From Liolophura sinensis (lineage: Eukaryota > Mollusca > Polyplacophora > Chitonida > Chitonidae): 64,000 nucleotides of DNA. Of the stretch, positions 9,710 through 20,415 are shown piece after piece. A model generated the notes under the pieces. The model had not been told where the DNA came from and did not search any database. It was given only the letters and a program-made list of their open reading frames with translations. The stretch covers positions 58,261,249-58,325,248 of the forward strand of contig NC_088295.1 in NCBI RefSeq assembly GCF_032854445.1. The letters are read 5' to 3'. The translations under genes were made by a program, and so were the position numbers. The first letter of the stretch is position 1. Each line of letters begins with the position of its first letter.

Positions 9710-12700
9710 GTAAGTATATCCTTTGCAGGAACAACCAAAACATAGTGGACTACATGTAAATTATTGCGTTTTAATAAATAATGCGTTGAAACATATGTTT
9801 AAAACGTCGTGAAATGTTGATAGCTTATATTTCTATTAGAACTCCTACGTTGAACTAAAACACTGGTTTATAATGCGTTTTATTTTAGTCCCATTTGCCT
9901 CCAGTCAGTCAGTCACAGCACCAGGAGATGTCGTGGCCGGTCGTCCATTTACCCTGCAGTGTAAGATAACCAGACAGACAGGTGACAGGTCTGCTTTGTT
10001 CTGGGATTACATCAATCAGACACTATCCCGTATATACTTCTCCCGTCAGTGTAACTCGTCAGTACCAGTATATCCGGATGCACCAGATGGAATATCAGGG
10101 GGATGTCAGAACATAAACGGTGAAGAGGTTTACACAGTGACGATAGAGAATGTCACGGAAGACATGGGCTGGGGCAGATGGTTATGTCAGTATGCAGGCA
10201 AGAGAGCCAGTGTTACTCTGGATGTTCAAGGTAACAGCATTTAACATAATTAGATTAAAACACCCCTGAAATGTCTAAACAAAAAGCAATTTGAAATTAT
10301 TTTTCCTCAACATTCAGCCACCTGTGTTTGACATCCATTATAATTTCTGCTTACGCCATCCAGTAGGGTTACAGCTATTAGAGCACACACAGATATTGAG
10401 AACTGTCACGCTGCTGCTTACCATATACCGTCGCCATAGCAGCTTTTTCAGTTTGGATATTATTTGAATTGATTGGTGTTTTACGCCGTATTCAAAACTA
10501 TTTCAGCGGCCCCGACTGCACAATTGGTAGATCGTCCGCATTGTGAGCGTTACATCCAGGGTAAATCCCGGGTAGGGTGCTACCTAATACTTAGGTAGTT
10601 ATAGTAGCTTCCTCGCTTAGCATTCAGCATTAAGGGAGCAGAGCAACGACCGGTTGACCCGTATCATGGTAATGGCTTGGGTCGGGCGGCCTACATGCCT
10701 CCGGTAATTCATCTCAGTGAAGCAGCACTAGATAAAAGAGTGATGGAAATCCATCCTGCAACAAGGAGGCACGTTACACGTATATGCACCCTAAGGAGCC
10801 CTTCGTCGTTATCTGACTGGAAAAATTGTTAAGTACGACGTTAAACCCCAAGCAGTCACTCACCCACTCACTAAAGAATATTTCACTTATGCGACTTTCC
10901 GGCGTTATGGTGGGTGGAAACTTTATATTATGCCGATACACTAAGAGAAAAAGTTTGGGACAATTGACTCAAAATCTCAATTATGCAAATAAGCTACTTT
11001 AGCTGAAAAAATCATCTGACCAAAACAGTGGAGTTATGTATACCTCAGATTTTTCAGTCATTTGATCCAAACTTTTCTTTTAGTGTACTGGAGGCCATGT
11101 CATGTGTTTGTCCAAGCTCAACTAAAGCGATAAAATATTTCATTTATCTGTATTTTTTAAAATAAAGAAAAATATATCAGAAGTGCCTCTGCAATTGCAA
11201 TAATGGTTTTTGAAGGTGACTTGATTATTGTGTTCAAAGCTTTTGCTTTATCTTGGCTTCATTTCAGTCATGGTGGCCAGTGTGACCTTGATGAACCCTC
11301 CAGGTGTGGTATTAGCCGGTGATCACTCCACCTTTACCTGTGTTACCTCGGCCAGTAAACCACAGGCCTGTATAAGAGCGTACATACGGAGTCCCGGTAA
11401 TGTCCGGGAGATAGACTTGGTAGACTGTAACGAGGACTCCAGCTCCGTACAGATCACTACCCGGACACTGATGTTTACAGCCAGAGCCGAGGAGAATGGA
11501 GCTGAGCTGTACTGTAACGCCTCCAACAGGGTGACGGATCCTCCTGTACGATCAGAAGTCTACACACTGAATGTACAACGTGAGTATGATGTCGTGACAG
11601 ACTATTTCGACTCTCGGGAAATATTTAATTATTTATGTATGTATCAATCTTTAGGATTAAATATCAAATTTTTAAATAAGACAGAAATAAGTATATAATT
11701 CCTTAATAACAGCAGGCGAAAAATGTAGAGAGAAAAGAAAGATATCCTTGTGATTGCCCGTAATCCGATAAAGGTTGACTGGTCTGCTCCAGGCCGTCCC
11801 GATTTTTCTCAGTGAGATTTGTTTACATGCGTTGTACTTTGTGTCGATTATCCACTATTCAGACTGACAACTTCATCATGTAGCATATGTATTTACAGCA
11901 CAGGAACGCCATGTCAAAGAAACCAAACACGGTGTCCTATACAGTTACAACATACTGATACAGTATGTTTGCTATAAATACAACAGTATTTGTAAACTTA
12001 GCACCTGTGGTTATTGAAAGTAGAAACTGGAAAAAAGACATCCATATCATCACAAAGGCCTGCAAAGTGCCTAACTGGCACGTAAGAAACTCTCCCACTT
12101 ACCTCACATTTATTAAAGGAAATCATAACTAATTTACTAGCATAGACCCATTTGGAATGTAAACGTTCAAAGTGATTTCAAAAAATGTTGGTGGTAATAT
12201 GTAATATCGTAATATGTTTTTTGAAACATACATACGAACTGAATGACGATTATTCTGTTGTCAGATCCTCCACGGAGTGGCGTCCTACTGTCAGGTTATA
12301 TTAGCAACACAGCTGTAGAATCTGGAGAAACACTGACCTTGACCTGTCAGGTGGGAAAGGGGAATCCCCGACCAGCACTCTCCTGGTCATCGGAGTGTGG
12401 ACAGACAAACACAGTTGACGGTAACGCTGGAAGTCAGCAGATCAGTATCAGTATAACTGTCAGTCCGTCCATGAACCAGAAGACGTGTGTGTGTAAGGGG
12501 AGTCAAAACGGGACGTTGTCAAGATGGACGGAGCAGAAAAGCAGAACATTCAATGTTTTATGTAAGGCTTTGGAGGCTAGAATATGCCACATATCTATAT
12601 ACTGACGCGAATTCCTTGCAATAAGTAGCGTCATTGTTCAGCGACTTGGACCCGAGTACAAGGTCATCCATGCGGTAATGTAAGGTCATGCTCTAAAACA

Positions 12701-15700
12701 TTCGTGCTGTGTTAACTTTTGATCTCTTTACACAATTAAACGGAATAAAACTTAAGAAGAAATTCTGTCATTTGTGATAACGATATTTGCTATTGTTAAT
12801 AATATTGAAGTGACGAACATTGACATGCCTACATTGGTCGGATGACATTCAATCGAAACTATAACCATTAAAATCAATCGAAGGTAGGAGCATCAAAGAA
12901 TTTTGCATTTTTGGTAGCGACTACTAGGATAAGAGAATTAATTTAATGATTGTAAAAGTTATTATTTTCCTTTCCATAAATATTAATTTGTATATTTCAT
13001 TGATATTTCACGTTGTACTCAAGAATATTTCACTTCTACAACGGAGGAAAACTAGACACAGAACGGATGAAACACATGACCAATCGCAGATTGCTGGCAG
13101 ACTATCCCGGAGAAGACGCCAGCATGAACTCACTGCGACCACATTGGTGAGAGGCTTCGCGTCATTGCGCCGCGTACGTGGGAAGGTATGCCGGAAACCT
13201 GCGGATGGTTGTGGGTTTTCTTCGGGCTCTGCCCGGTTTTCTCCCACCATAATGTTCCTAAATTAATAAATTAATAAATTAGTGCACCGCGGTGGCAACC
13301 AAGACCCCTTAGCCACTCAGACCCCGCTTTCCATAAGTAACCTCATGGATTTTTAATTGTACTGCCGTTAAACGTTCATTGACTTCCTGACCTACCGATG
13401 TTAACCAGCCTGTGTTCATTTCAGTCGGACCTGGCAGCATACAGCTCAGAGCAGACTCCGGACAATCAGGAAACACAGTCACCGTCAAAGAAAACAGCAC
13501 AGTGACATTTACATGTAACACTAGTGAGTCCAATCCTGCTGCCGTCCTATCCTGGTACAACAACAGCAGTCCTGTATCAGCAGGAGAGATATCAGAAGTG
13601 AGCTCGCAGCCAGGGTCCAATCACGGATACCTGACCACACAACAGTATACAGTGAGGGTTGATCGATATCAGGATGGTAATGTCATCAGATGTGAGGCTC
13701 AGAGACCTGGCAATGGAGGTAGTAAACGTGTATCTCCCAGTTTAACCCTGGATGTGATGTGTAAGTATGTTATTGTTTATTGTTTTCGCAGATATATATT
13801 GTCGTGTTGCAAAATATGAAAGCAAGACGAGAATACACATTTCTCTCTAGGCGTCGTTTAAGTTACAAATGATATCTGTTGTGGAATTTCTCTCTAAGCG
13901 TCGTTTAAGTTACAAATGATATCTGTTGTGGATGTAACGTTTAGTGAGATGAGTGCGATGGATGTTATCGTTGAAAAGGTAGTTTAGAAATAATATAATG
14001 TGCATGTGGAACGGATATTGTTTATGACTTTTTAACTTTTTATTTAAACAGATGCCCCAGAAATAACATGTAACACAACTCAAGTGACACTGTTCGAAGG
14101 TCAGAGACTAAAAATCTCATGTGACGTAATATCCAACGATGATGTCGTCATCCATTGGTATCAAAGTGGCCGTCGAATTGATAACGCTGTGACGACAAAC
14201 TCCCGAGGTCCTGCTCGACGTGACGTCACCATGTCGACAGTGGAGTTTGAGTCAGCCGAAGCGAGGATTTCCGGCGTGTATCAGATCGAGGCTACGAACA
14301 GTATTGGATCATCAACTAGGGAAATAACAATAAGTGTGACTGGTATAGTATTTTATTTGAAAATTTTGAATATGTGGCAAAAATAAATGTATTTATTCAG
14401 GGAGAGATCTGTTGTGCCATCTATGTGATAAACATGTCTTACAATTTCAGTCAGATGTCAGCGATCTGAAATGAAAAACTATTATCTTTTTTATTGATTA
14501 GACTTTTTTTTTTATTATTAGAGGGTCAGTTTATACCACAGGAGATAGAGGTGATATCCTGTGCTGACAACCAGGCCACTCTGATTTGGGCGTCTGGAAT
14601 TGATGACTCTCTGGTGGAATATTACAACTTGGAGTATAAAAGAAAACAGGGGGAATGGAAAGCAGAACTCGTCAGAAATCTAGGAAGAGTAAAACTTGTC
14701 CGGAAAACCCTGTCAGGTTTACAATCTGGAGTGTTGTACCATTTTAGACTTCAGCCTGTCTCAGACATCACCTTTTCACAATATGCTACAGCCAACTGCA
14801 CCGTTCAAGGTGAGTTTTATACATTGCACTTTGGCCCATTTGATGATAGCTATTGCTAGCCTCAGATGTGACGTTTTGGCTGTAATAATAATGTCAGTAA
14901 TACGTTTGCGGCATCTTTTTCTAAATAGCCAATATTGTGTTTGCAGCTGCACAGGCGATCCATGGACAGAAGGACGTTCATGAAGCCGGTGTCAGTAAAG
15001 GTGGTATGCTTGCCATAGGTGTTGTTATTGGTATTGCAGTCGTCACCATTATTGTTGTTTCCGTCACTTGCCGGCAGCTGCGAAAAACGCCATCAACAGG
15101 AAACAAAGGTTAGGTCTAACCGTTATGCATACCTCTCTATACAGTTATGTTAACGATTTATTATTTGTCTCTATTAAAAATGTACTTGTGTGTTACAATC
15201 TCTTATATTCAAGTCTGGTTAAAAACCACACCTGGTTATCCTTTTTCTAATGGTACAAAATGTGTGGTGTAAAATGGGAGAATAGCACATAACAGTAGCC
15301 TCTTGTTTTAATATGTCCGCACTTGTACGTCTTAAATTCCTCTGTTGCCTTTCTTGTTGTCAGAAGACACCTCAGACAAACAGGGTACAGGACAAGTCAT
15401 GAGGTACGTATTTAACACCATCTGTCTTCCAGCATTCTTTCATCACAAATGTCCTCTACTAAGATTATGATGTTCTCATCTGTAATTTTATCTGCAGTTT
15501 CGTGCAAGTTATTAATGCCGATGTGTTATGAACTAGGCATAAATCTTTAGAAATATACCCTTGTGGATAAAGGTAAATGACCTTGTTGAATGTTGTTACT
15601 TTGGCAGGATCATAGAAGACAGAGGTACAGAAGATAGAGTTGTGGAATATAGGGGTATAGAAGACACAGTTGTGGAAGATACGACTGACCTTGAACTTGT

Positions 15701-16499
15701 TTCACATGGTAAACTCAACATTATGTTTTCCGCACACAAGTATTTGGAACATTATGTAACAAAGAACTCAGTTCTTTGGGTAAAAGCATTTGGTGAATAT
15801 TACTTATTGTAAATGTTTAAACTGTGTTGGATTCAAACTTTCACAATGAATTGAAGTCAGATGTTCACTGATGGCTACTCTTCGCTTGTCACAGGTCACT
15901 ATGAGGATTTGGACACCACACCCAACCCAGGTAAGATATTTCTGATGAGCATCACCCAATATCCTTAATCTGATTTAAAATGACATTTTGAGTAAAATGT
16001 TTTGCGTACTTTTTAATTGCTTAGGTGAGATTAACAAAATAAGTAACATTTATTCTCCCTGATTCATATTACAGGTTGCTGTAAGCTATTTTAAGTGAAT
16101 CCTTGTTAGAAGAAGTGTTTCTCCGCTTTTACCATTCGCTGACTCGGCAGTTCTAGAACCACTGTCATAACATCAAAAATCTTTTCTTCTCGTAGTTGCT
16201 TTTCGTAAGCAAGACATTCTGATTTGTAACGTGATGTTGGAAAATGTCCATCGAAAAAATTGAATTGAAGCTCAATAGGTTGGTTATGTTCATACACAGT
16301 GTAACACGAAATAAATAAATGGAATAAACCTCATGCTTAATGTGGCGGACGGCGGGTGTAGGTATTTTGGTCATATTCTGTACGGACTTTTTACGTGTGT
16401 TTACAATCACCAGGACCACATTACGAGGAGCTCTCAGGAACAACGGCGTCATCCACACCTGGTGAGAACAGAGTCTACGAGAATGCAACCGTGTTATGA
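9670..16499 (+). CDS. G2: intact 5-Ig/FN3 transmembrane receptor
   Basis: Predicted 776-aa type I membrane receptor from 12 exons: 9670-9709, 9889-10230, 11268-11579, 12265-12561, 13425-13760, 14052-14342, 14522-14809, 14947-15108, 15364-15403, 15608-15708, 15895-15930, 16414-16499. All have consensus GT-AG sites and the summed length (2331 nt) is in frame. Order: signal peptide, V-like Ig (about 20-127; Cys38/113 plus extra Cys68/86), Ig2 (128-231), Ig3 (232-331), Ig4 (332-443), Ig5 (444-540), FN3 (541-636), TM (about 656-677), tail. The tail has ITIM-like VEYRGI (Tyr717), ITAM-like YEDL..YEEL (Tyr739, Tyr752), Y-E-N at Tyr770 and C-terminal TVL. An in-frame ATG at 9622 would add 16 residues. 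Likely function is ligand recognition and tyrosine-kinase signalling at the cell surface (inference). Database searches would probably return generic nephrin-, hemicentin- or CD22-like labels. Confidence 0.88.
9889..10230 (+). CDS. G2 V-like Ig exon
   Basis: Acceptor TATTTTAG, donor CAAG|GTAAC, phase 1-1. Encodes SVTAPGDVVAGRPFTLQC, SRIYFSRQC, GGCQNINGEEVYTVTIENVT and GRWLCQY. Four cysteines suggest the canonical disulphide plus a second one. It is the most divergent exon between copies. Confidence 0.9.
10506..10870 (+). repeat. SINE-like repeat, family 2
   Basis: In the V-Ig2 intron. Has the family core (CTCAGTGAAGCAGCACTAGATAAAAG) and the CAGTCACTCACCCACTCACT tail, followed at once by a family-1 SINE fragment (AAGAATATTTCACTT at 10874-10888). 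The G6 homologue lies at 56330-56655. Confidence 0.8.
11268..11579 (+). CDS. G2 Ig2 exon
   Basis: Phase 1-1. Encodes VTLMNPPGVVLAGD, STFTCVTSASKPQAC, AYIRSPGNVREID and AEENGAELYCNASN. Cys152/210 are the Ig pair; Cys162/181 probably form a second disulphide. Confidence 0.88.
11580..12264. other. G2 Ig2-Ig3 intron
   Basis: No repeat family or exon recognised in this 685-base intron. Confidence 0.5.
12265..12561 (+). CDS. G2 Ig3 exon
   Basis: Phase 1-1. Encodes PPRSGVLLSGYISNTAVESG, TLTLTCQVGKGNPRPALSW and KTCVCKGSQNG. C2-like Ig fold with additional cysteines (SECGQ, TCVC). It is intact only in G2 and G5. Confidence 0.88.
13009..13300. repeat. Composite SINE family 1 fragments
   Basis: Left part (13009-13150) is in reverse orientation (TACTCAAGAATATTTCACTT). 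Right part (13160-13300) is forward (GTGGGAAGGTATGCCGG..CTCCCACCATAATG). The same arrangement is at 56655-56940 in G6. Confidence 0.7.
13425..13760 (+). CDS. G2 Ig4 exon
   Basis: Phase 1-1. Encodes VGPGSIQLRADSGQSGNT, STVTFTCNTSESNPAAVLSW, YTVRVDRYQDGNVIRCEAQ. Typical C2/I-type Ig with several N-glycosylation sequons. Confidence 0.88.
14052..14342 (+). CDS. G2 Ig5 exon
   Basis: Phase 1-1. Encodes APEITCNTTQVTLFEGQRL, ISCDVISNDDVVIHWYQSGR and a membrane-proximal Ig end AEARISGVYQIEATNSIGSS. The second Ig cysteine position is Tyr (GVYQIEA), whereas G5 has Cys (GVCQIEA). Confidence 0.88.
14522..14809 (+). CDS. G2 FN3 exon
   Basis: Phase 1-1. Encodes EGQFIPQEIEVISC, QATLIWASGIDDSLVEYYNL, LSGLQSGVLYHFRLQPVSD and ANCTVQG, a fibronectin type III layout (W, L-E-Y, L-x-P-x-x-x-Y/F). 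It is the membrane-proximal domain. Confidence 0.88.
14947..15108 (+). CDS. G2 transmembrane exon
   Basis: Short stalk (GQKDVHEAGVSKGG), then the hydrophobic helix MLAIGVVIGIAVVTIIVVSV and a basic stop-transfer CRQLRK. No charged residue lies in the helix, unlike G3. Confidence 0.88.
15364..15403 (+). CDS. G2 cytoplasmic exon 1
   Basis: Reads EDTSDKQGTGQVMR, phase 1 to phase 2, acceptor TTGTCAG, donor AG|GTACGT. Conserved in G3-G6. Confidence 0.75.
15608..15708 (+). CDS. G2 cytoplasmic exon 2, ITIM-like repeat exon
   Basis: Five 5-residue units of type R-V-V-E-D then TTDLELVSHG. The third unit is RVVEY, so VEYRGI fits the ITIM consensus (S/I/V/L-x-Y-x-x-I/V/L). Phase 2 to phase 1. Confidence 0.8.
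15895..15930 (+). CDS. G2 cytoplasmic exon 3, YEDL
   Basis: (G)GHYEDLDTTPNP between CACAG and CCAG|GTAAGA, phase 1-1. First half of the ITAM-like motif. Confidence 0.85.
16414..16499 (+). CDS. G2 last exon, YEEL/YENA
   Basis: GPHYEELSGTTASSTPG then ENRVYENATVL and TGA. Completes YEDL-x9-YEEL. C-terminal T-V-L matches class I PDZ ligands. Confidence 0.85.
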
Positions 16500-18062
16500 A
16501 CATAAAGTGTACTTCTTAGTATCAGCTCATGTATGTGATAAAAGAAACAATTCCTGACACGTATTTAATGGTATAATGCGTTGCATTTTGAGAGGCCTAA
16601 TGAGGGAAGTGTTGTAAATGTTGGAAGAAATGTTGGATAGCGATTATCACACGTACATTAATAATTATCACCTTATTAATCCTTGTCAGGATTTAATTTA
16701 AGTATATGTCGTAGTATATATGAAAGGCCAAATGAGGGAAGTGTTGTGATCTTGGAAGAAATGTTGGAAAGCAATTATCACTAGTACATATCTACAGCCC
16801 CTTATTAATCCTTGTTAGGATTTAATTCAAATGGTCGATTATGGCTCAACCCCACATTGGCAGCACTTTAGCCGTACTGTGGTTATATTCGAACTTCGGA
16901 CGTATAGATAAAGTAGCATGAGTGTGTATGGAAACCGCCATTGTGAAACTTCTGTGAAGGTAATTAGACCGAACAGGCGGCGGAATGAAGAAACGCTGAA
17001 TAAACGCTGAATAAACTGTACTAATGCCATAAACCCTCTTGCTTATATGTCATTAAGATTTGTTAGTCTAGGCTCTAAAATGATGAGAGACATTAACATA
17101 TAACGGTAATGTAAACTTTGCCAAGGAGAGGAGGAATAAAGTTGAAATCTCATGTAGGTGGAACATTATATAAATGTGTACTTTTTAAACATGTAAATGC
17201 TTTTTGTTTCATTTGGCTGTCGTATTTTATGTCACGCTTTAATCGATCTGGGGATTACGCGTCATGTATGGAATGAAATTTTGTCATCGTGTCCTTGAAA
17301 CTGACGATGAAAGCTATACTAAAAGTCCAGAGCATTGCACGGATGAGCACGAACATCAGTGAAGGTAATGACCGACAGCTAGAACTGGCCACTGGCCATA
17401 AGCCATGGTCAAATTGGGGGAAGTAAAAGCCAATTTCTAAAACCGAATTGACCGTGTGTTAATTTGCTGGTTTGTTCTTTCCTTTATATCTTTTGTCAGA
17501 TCATTGTTTCACGACGCGGATTATTTGTCGAAAACTTGTTATAGTGCCGTTAAGTTTATGGTTCTGCCTGAATGGAATAACATGCCGACGACACCAGACA
17601 GAGGTGGATTCGAACTCGTAGCCAATTTATCCAAGGCCTAGGAAACTTCCCACAGTATTTAAGTTAAATATGACAGGCTGGAGAAAATGCATTTACTTTA
17701 GCCCTTCAAGGGTGACGTGCAAGAATATTTTAAACGTAGATTTATCAATTAATTACAACGAATTTGAATTTTAGGTGTATGTCGTAGTATATATGAAAAC
17801 TGTTAATTAAAATATTACGTCTACATGTGGGTGTTAAATTCGGATTAGATGTACTCTACCAGTAGTCGCTATGGAATGAGGAAAGATTTATTTAGACTTT
17901 ATAATGACATTTATATACTATTTCTTTATATAACTATGACTTGTTTTCAATTGTAATGATCAGAATTTGTCACATGACATGTCACAGAAAAATGCATTAC
18001 CACATTGGAATAATATTTAGATCTGTTATGATGCGGCGACTAATTTCCATTCTTGTCGTCAT
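16500..18062. other. G2 3' flank, duplicated after G3 and G6
   Basis: Similar sequence follows G3 (25473-26560) and G6 (60107-60870). Two AATAAA hexamers at 16999-17004 and 17010-17015 have counterparts after G6 (60475-60480, 60486-60491) and are candidate poly(A) signals. After G3 the site reads AATAAG. The open frames here are short and not conserved between copies. Confidence 0.5.
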
Positions 18063-18290
18063 TTATTTATTTATTTGATTGGTGTTTTGTATCGTACTCA
18101 CATATACGACGGCGTCCAGCATTATGGTGGGCAGACCCCGGGGGAACCCCACAACCTTTCTTATTGACAGACCTTCCCACGTAAGGCCGGAGAGGAGCCC
18201 AGCATGAGCTGGACTTGAATTCACAGCACCCGGATTGGTGGGAGGCTCCTGGGTGCTGGCGTGCTAATCTTCTCCACCACTGAGGCCCCT
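18063..18290 (-). repeat. tRNA-derived SINE, family 1
   Basis: Reverse orientation: ATTTATTTATTTGATTGGTG at left (tail), CCAGCATTATGGTGGG core, GGCCGGAGAGGAGCCCAGCATG, and the tRNA-like head near 18230-18290. Confidence 0.8.
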
Positions 18291-19805
18291 CATTCTTGGT
18301 ATTACTCCTCTTGCGTATATGTCATTGAGATTTGCTGGCCTCTACTCTAAATTTCTGTACTCGTATCTCTTCGTAGGCGGGGCAGCTCCTCCTGGAGGCT
18401 TAAAAGCTGAATGAAATGCTTTGTTTTTATTTCTTATTAAGTAGTTTAGGATGTAGGCTAACATATAAAAGTACATCAAATGTTTTTAATTTTCACGGAA
18501 ATATTCGTCCTGGGCATAAAGAGATCAGCCAGCTGTAACATGTACGTGTGTTAAGTTACTCACACAGTTTCCCTCGCGGAGTGTGAAATACTAAAGCGTG
18601 AGGAGGTGAAAGATTCTGTTTTGACGTACTGGAATGGATTTAATTTTTTTTATTGCGATTCGTAACCCACAGTTTGACAATAGCTGTAAACCAGGGTGCA
18701 ACACAGCGTTTAAACAATGCCCGGAGAGTGGCACATGTAATGTTTTAGTAAAGTTCTGAAGTGTATGGACTTTGACGTTGTTCCTGATATCAATATAGAA
18801 CTTATCAATACATCGACTTCTGTTTTTAACATTTTCATGACCTATATATCCCTTGAACTTTCTGCACCCTAAGACGCATCCTCTGTACTTAGACATGTAC
18901 CCCAAATTTGTCTGATTAATTCACATACTGCTGTGGGCTCTAAAAAGGAGCATCTTTTACGGTGGTCTGTAGCGCCCCAGAGAGCATCAGTGACATCATA
19001 TCCATCAGTTGTACTTGAAATAGTTCGTTTCAATGTTCATGCCGTAAATGCGTACATGTAATCATGTAGTCTTTAGTTACCGGAAACCTGATGTGACATC
19101 ACTAGCCCCAATATAAGCAGAAAAGTACGCCGTTTAATGCAAAGTTTCACAAGTATGTTACTAATTTAATAAAATTCTATTGGGTAATTCACACTGTTTA
19201 GGTGGGCAATGTCTAAAGGCCTTTCATCTGACATATTCTTCACGTTAGTGTTTTCTTGTCTTTAAACATTCTCCTATTGACGTTATAGGTCATTACTGTG
19301 TTGTAAGGCGGGGTGGGAGATCAGTAACAAACTGGTGTTCATCGTGATGTCGCGAGAGGGTCAACATACTTACATGTATATATAATTGACAAAGAGCAGA
19401 AAAATACCTGCAGGAATACCTGGAGAAAGTATTCTAATAGGCATCACAGATCTAGAATTACGTACAAAGGTTCATGTTAACGTGTAAAACAAACAAAGGG
19501 TTTTGGTTGTCATCTGGGTTGACGTTAGGCTCATTTCAAATTTGTGCAGTAGAATGTAAAAACTTGTAAAGAGTGTCAGTTTCATTGAGGTTACCTGTGG
19601 CCTATTTTTACTTCCTGAATGACAATGTTATATTTTGGGCTTTTGAATATTTAGGCTGTGTCGAGATTTCACGGGCTAAAGTAGACCGTTTGCCTCATAC
19701 AATATACTGTAGCTGAACGTGCAACAACTTGTATAAATTTATTCGAGGACAGATACATCAAGCGCACGTTTTACATGTACCTGGGCCAAGAGACGAGCAG
19801 AAATA
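18291..19805. other. G2-G3 spacer / G3 upstream
   Basis: Homologous to 27.25-27.5 plus 28.87-29.94 kb (before G4) and 61.2-63.4 kb (before G7). At 18783-18815 it holds only one to two units of the CATATCAATATAGAA minisatellite that is expanded at the homologous positions. A TATAAAT at 19732-19738 lies about 70 bases before the G3 start codon and could be a core promoter element. Confidence 0.5.
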
Positions 19806-19845
19806 ATGAAGGACCTACTTACGGCACTTCTCAGCTTGTGGCAAA
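19806..19845 (+). CDS. G3 exon 1, signal peptide
   Basis: MKDLLTALLSLWQ then A|GTAAGT. Continues into ILSVSC-QSITAPGD in the V exon, a convincing secretory leader. Confidence 0.8.
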
Positions 19846-20030
19846 GTAAGTACAGATACATAGTGTTTGCACAAAACAACAGAACCTGATTACATGCATT
19901 TACCGGAGAGCGACATCTGTCTTCAACTACTTGACGTGTACATTGTATGGTTTTTATTATCAGTTTAGGCTGCATAAGCACATGAATATTTAACTAAAAG
20001 ATTGTTGGCTTGTTGACATCCTTGTTTCAG

Positions 20031-20381
20031 TCTTGTCTGTCTCCTGTCAGTCAATCACAGCACCAGGTGATGTCGTGGCCGGTCGTCCGTTTACCCTGGA
20101 ATGTAAGATAACCAGACCGGCAGGTGACAGGAATAGTATGGTCTGGTTTAGTAGCTATAATCAGACGATATACCGAATATACTCAAGCCGTGAGTGTACA
20201 CCGTCAATACCACTATTACCATCACCATCATCGCCAGCTGGGTTATCAGGCAGTTGTCAGAACATCAACGGTGAGGAGGTTTACACATTGACAATAGAGA
20301 ACGTCACAGAAGACACGGGCCAGGTCAGATGGTTATGTCAGTATGCAGGCGGGAATGTCATTGTTACTCTGGATGTTCAAG
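20031..20381 (+). CDS. G3 V-like Ig exon
   Basis: Open throughout, phase 1-1, donor CAAG|GTAAA. Conserved APGDVVAGRPFTLEC, GSCQNINGEEVYTLTIENVT and RWLCQYAGG. The CDR1-like and C-C' region (NSMVWFSSYNQTIYRIY) differs strongly from other copies. Confidence 0.88.
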
Positions 20382-20415
20382 GTAAATGCATAGCATACGT
20401 TGTATTACGTTGTAT

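Noticed and set aside
13008-13266. Overlapping frames on both strands with RRRR-rich stretches
   Set aside because: They lie in SINE fragments and recur wherever the SINE occurs.
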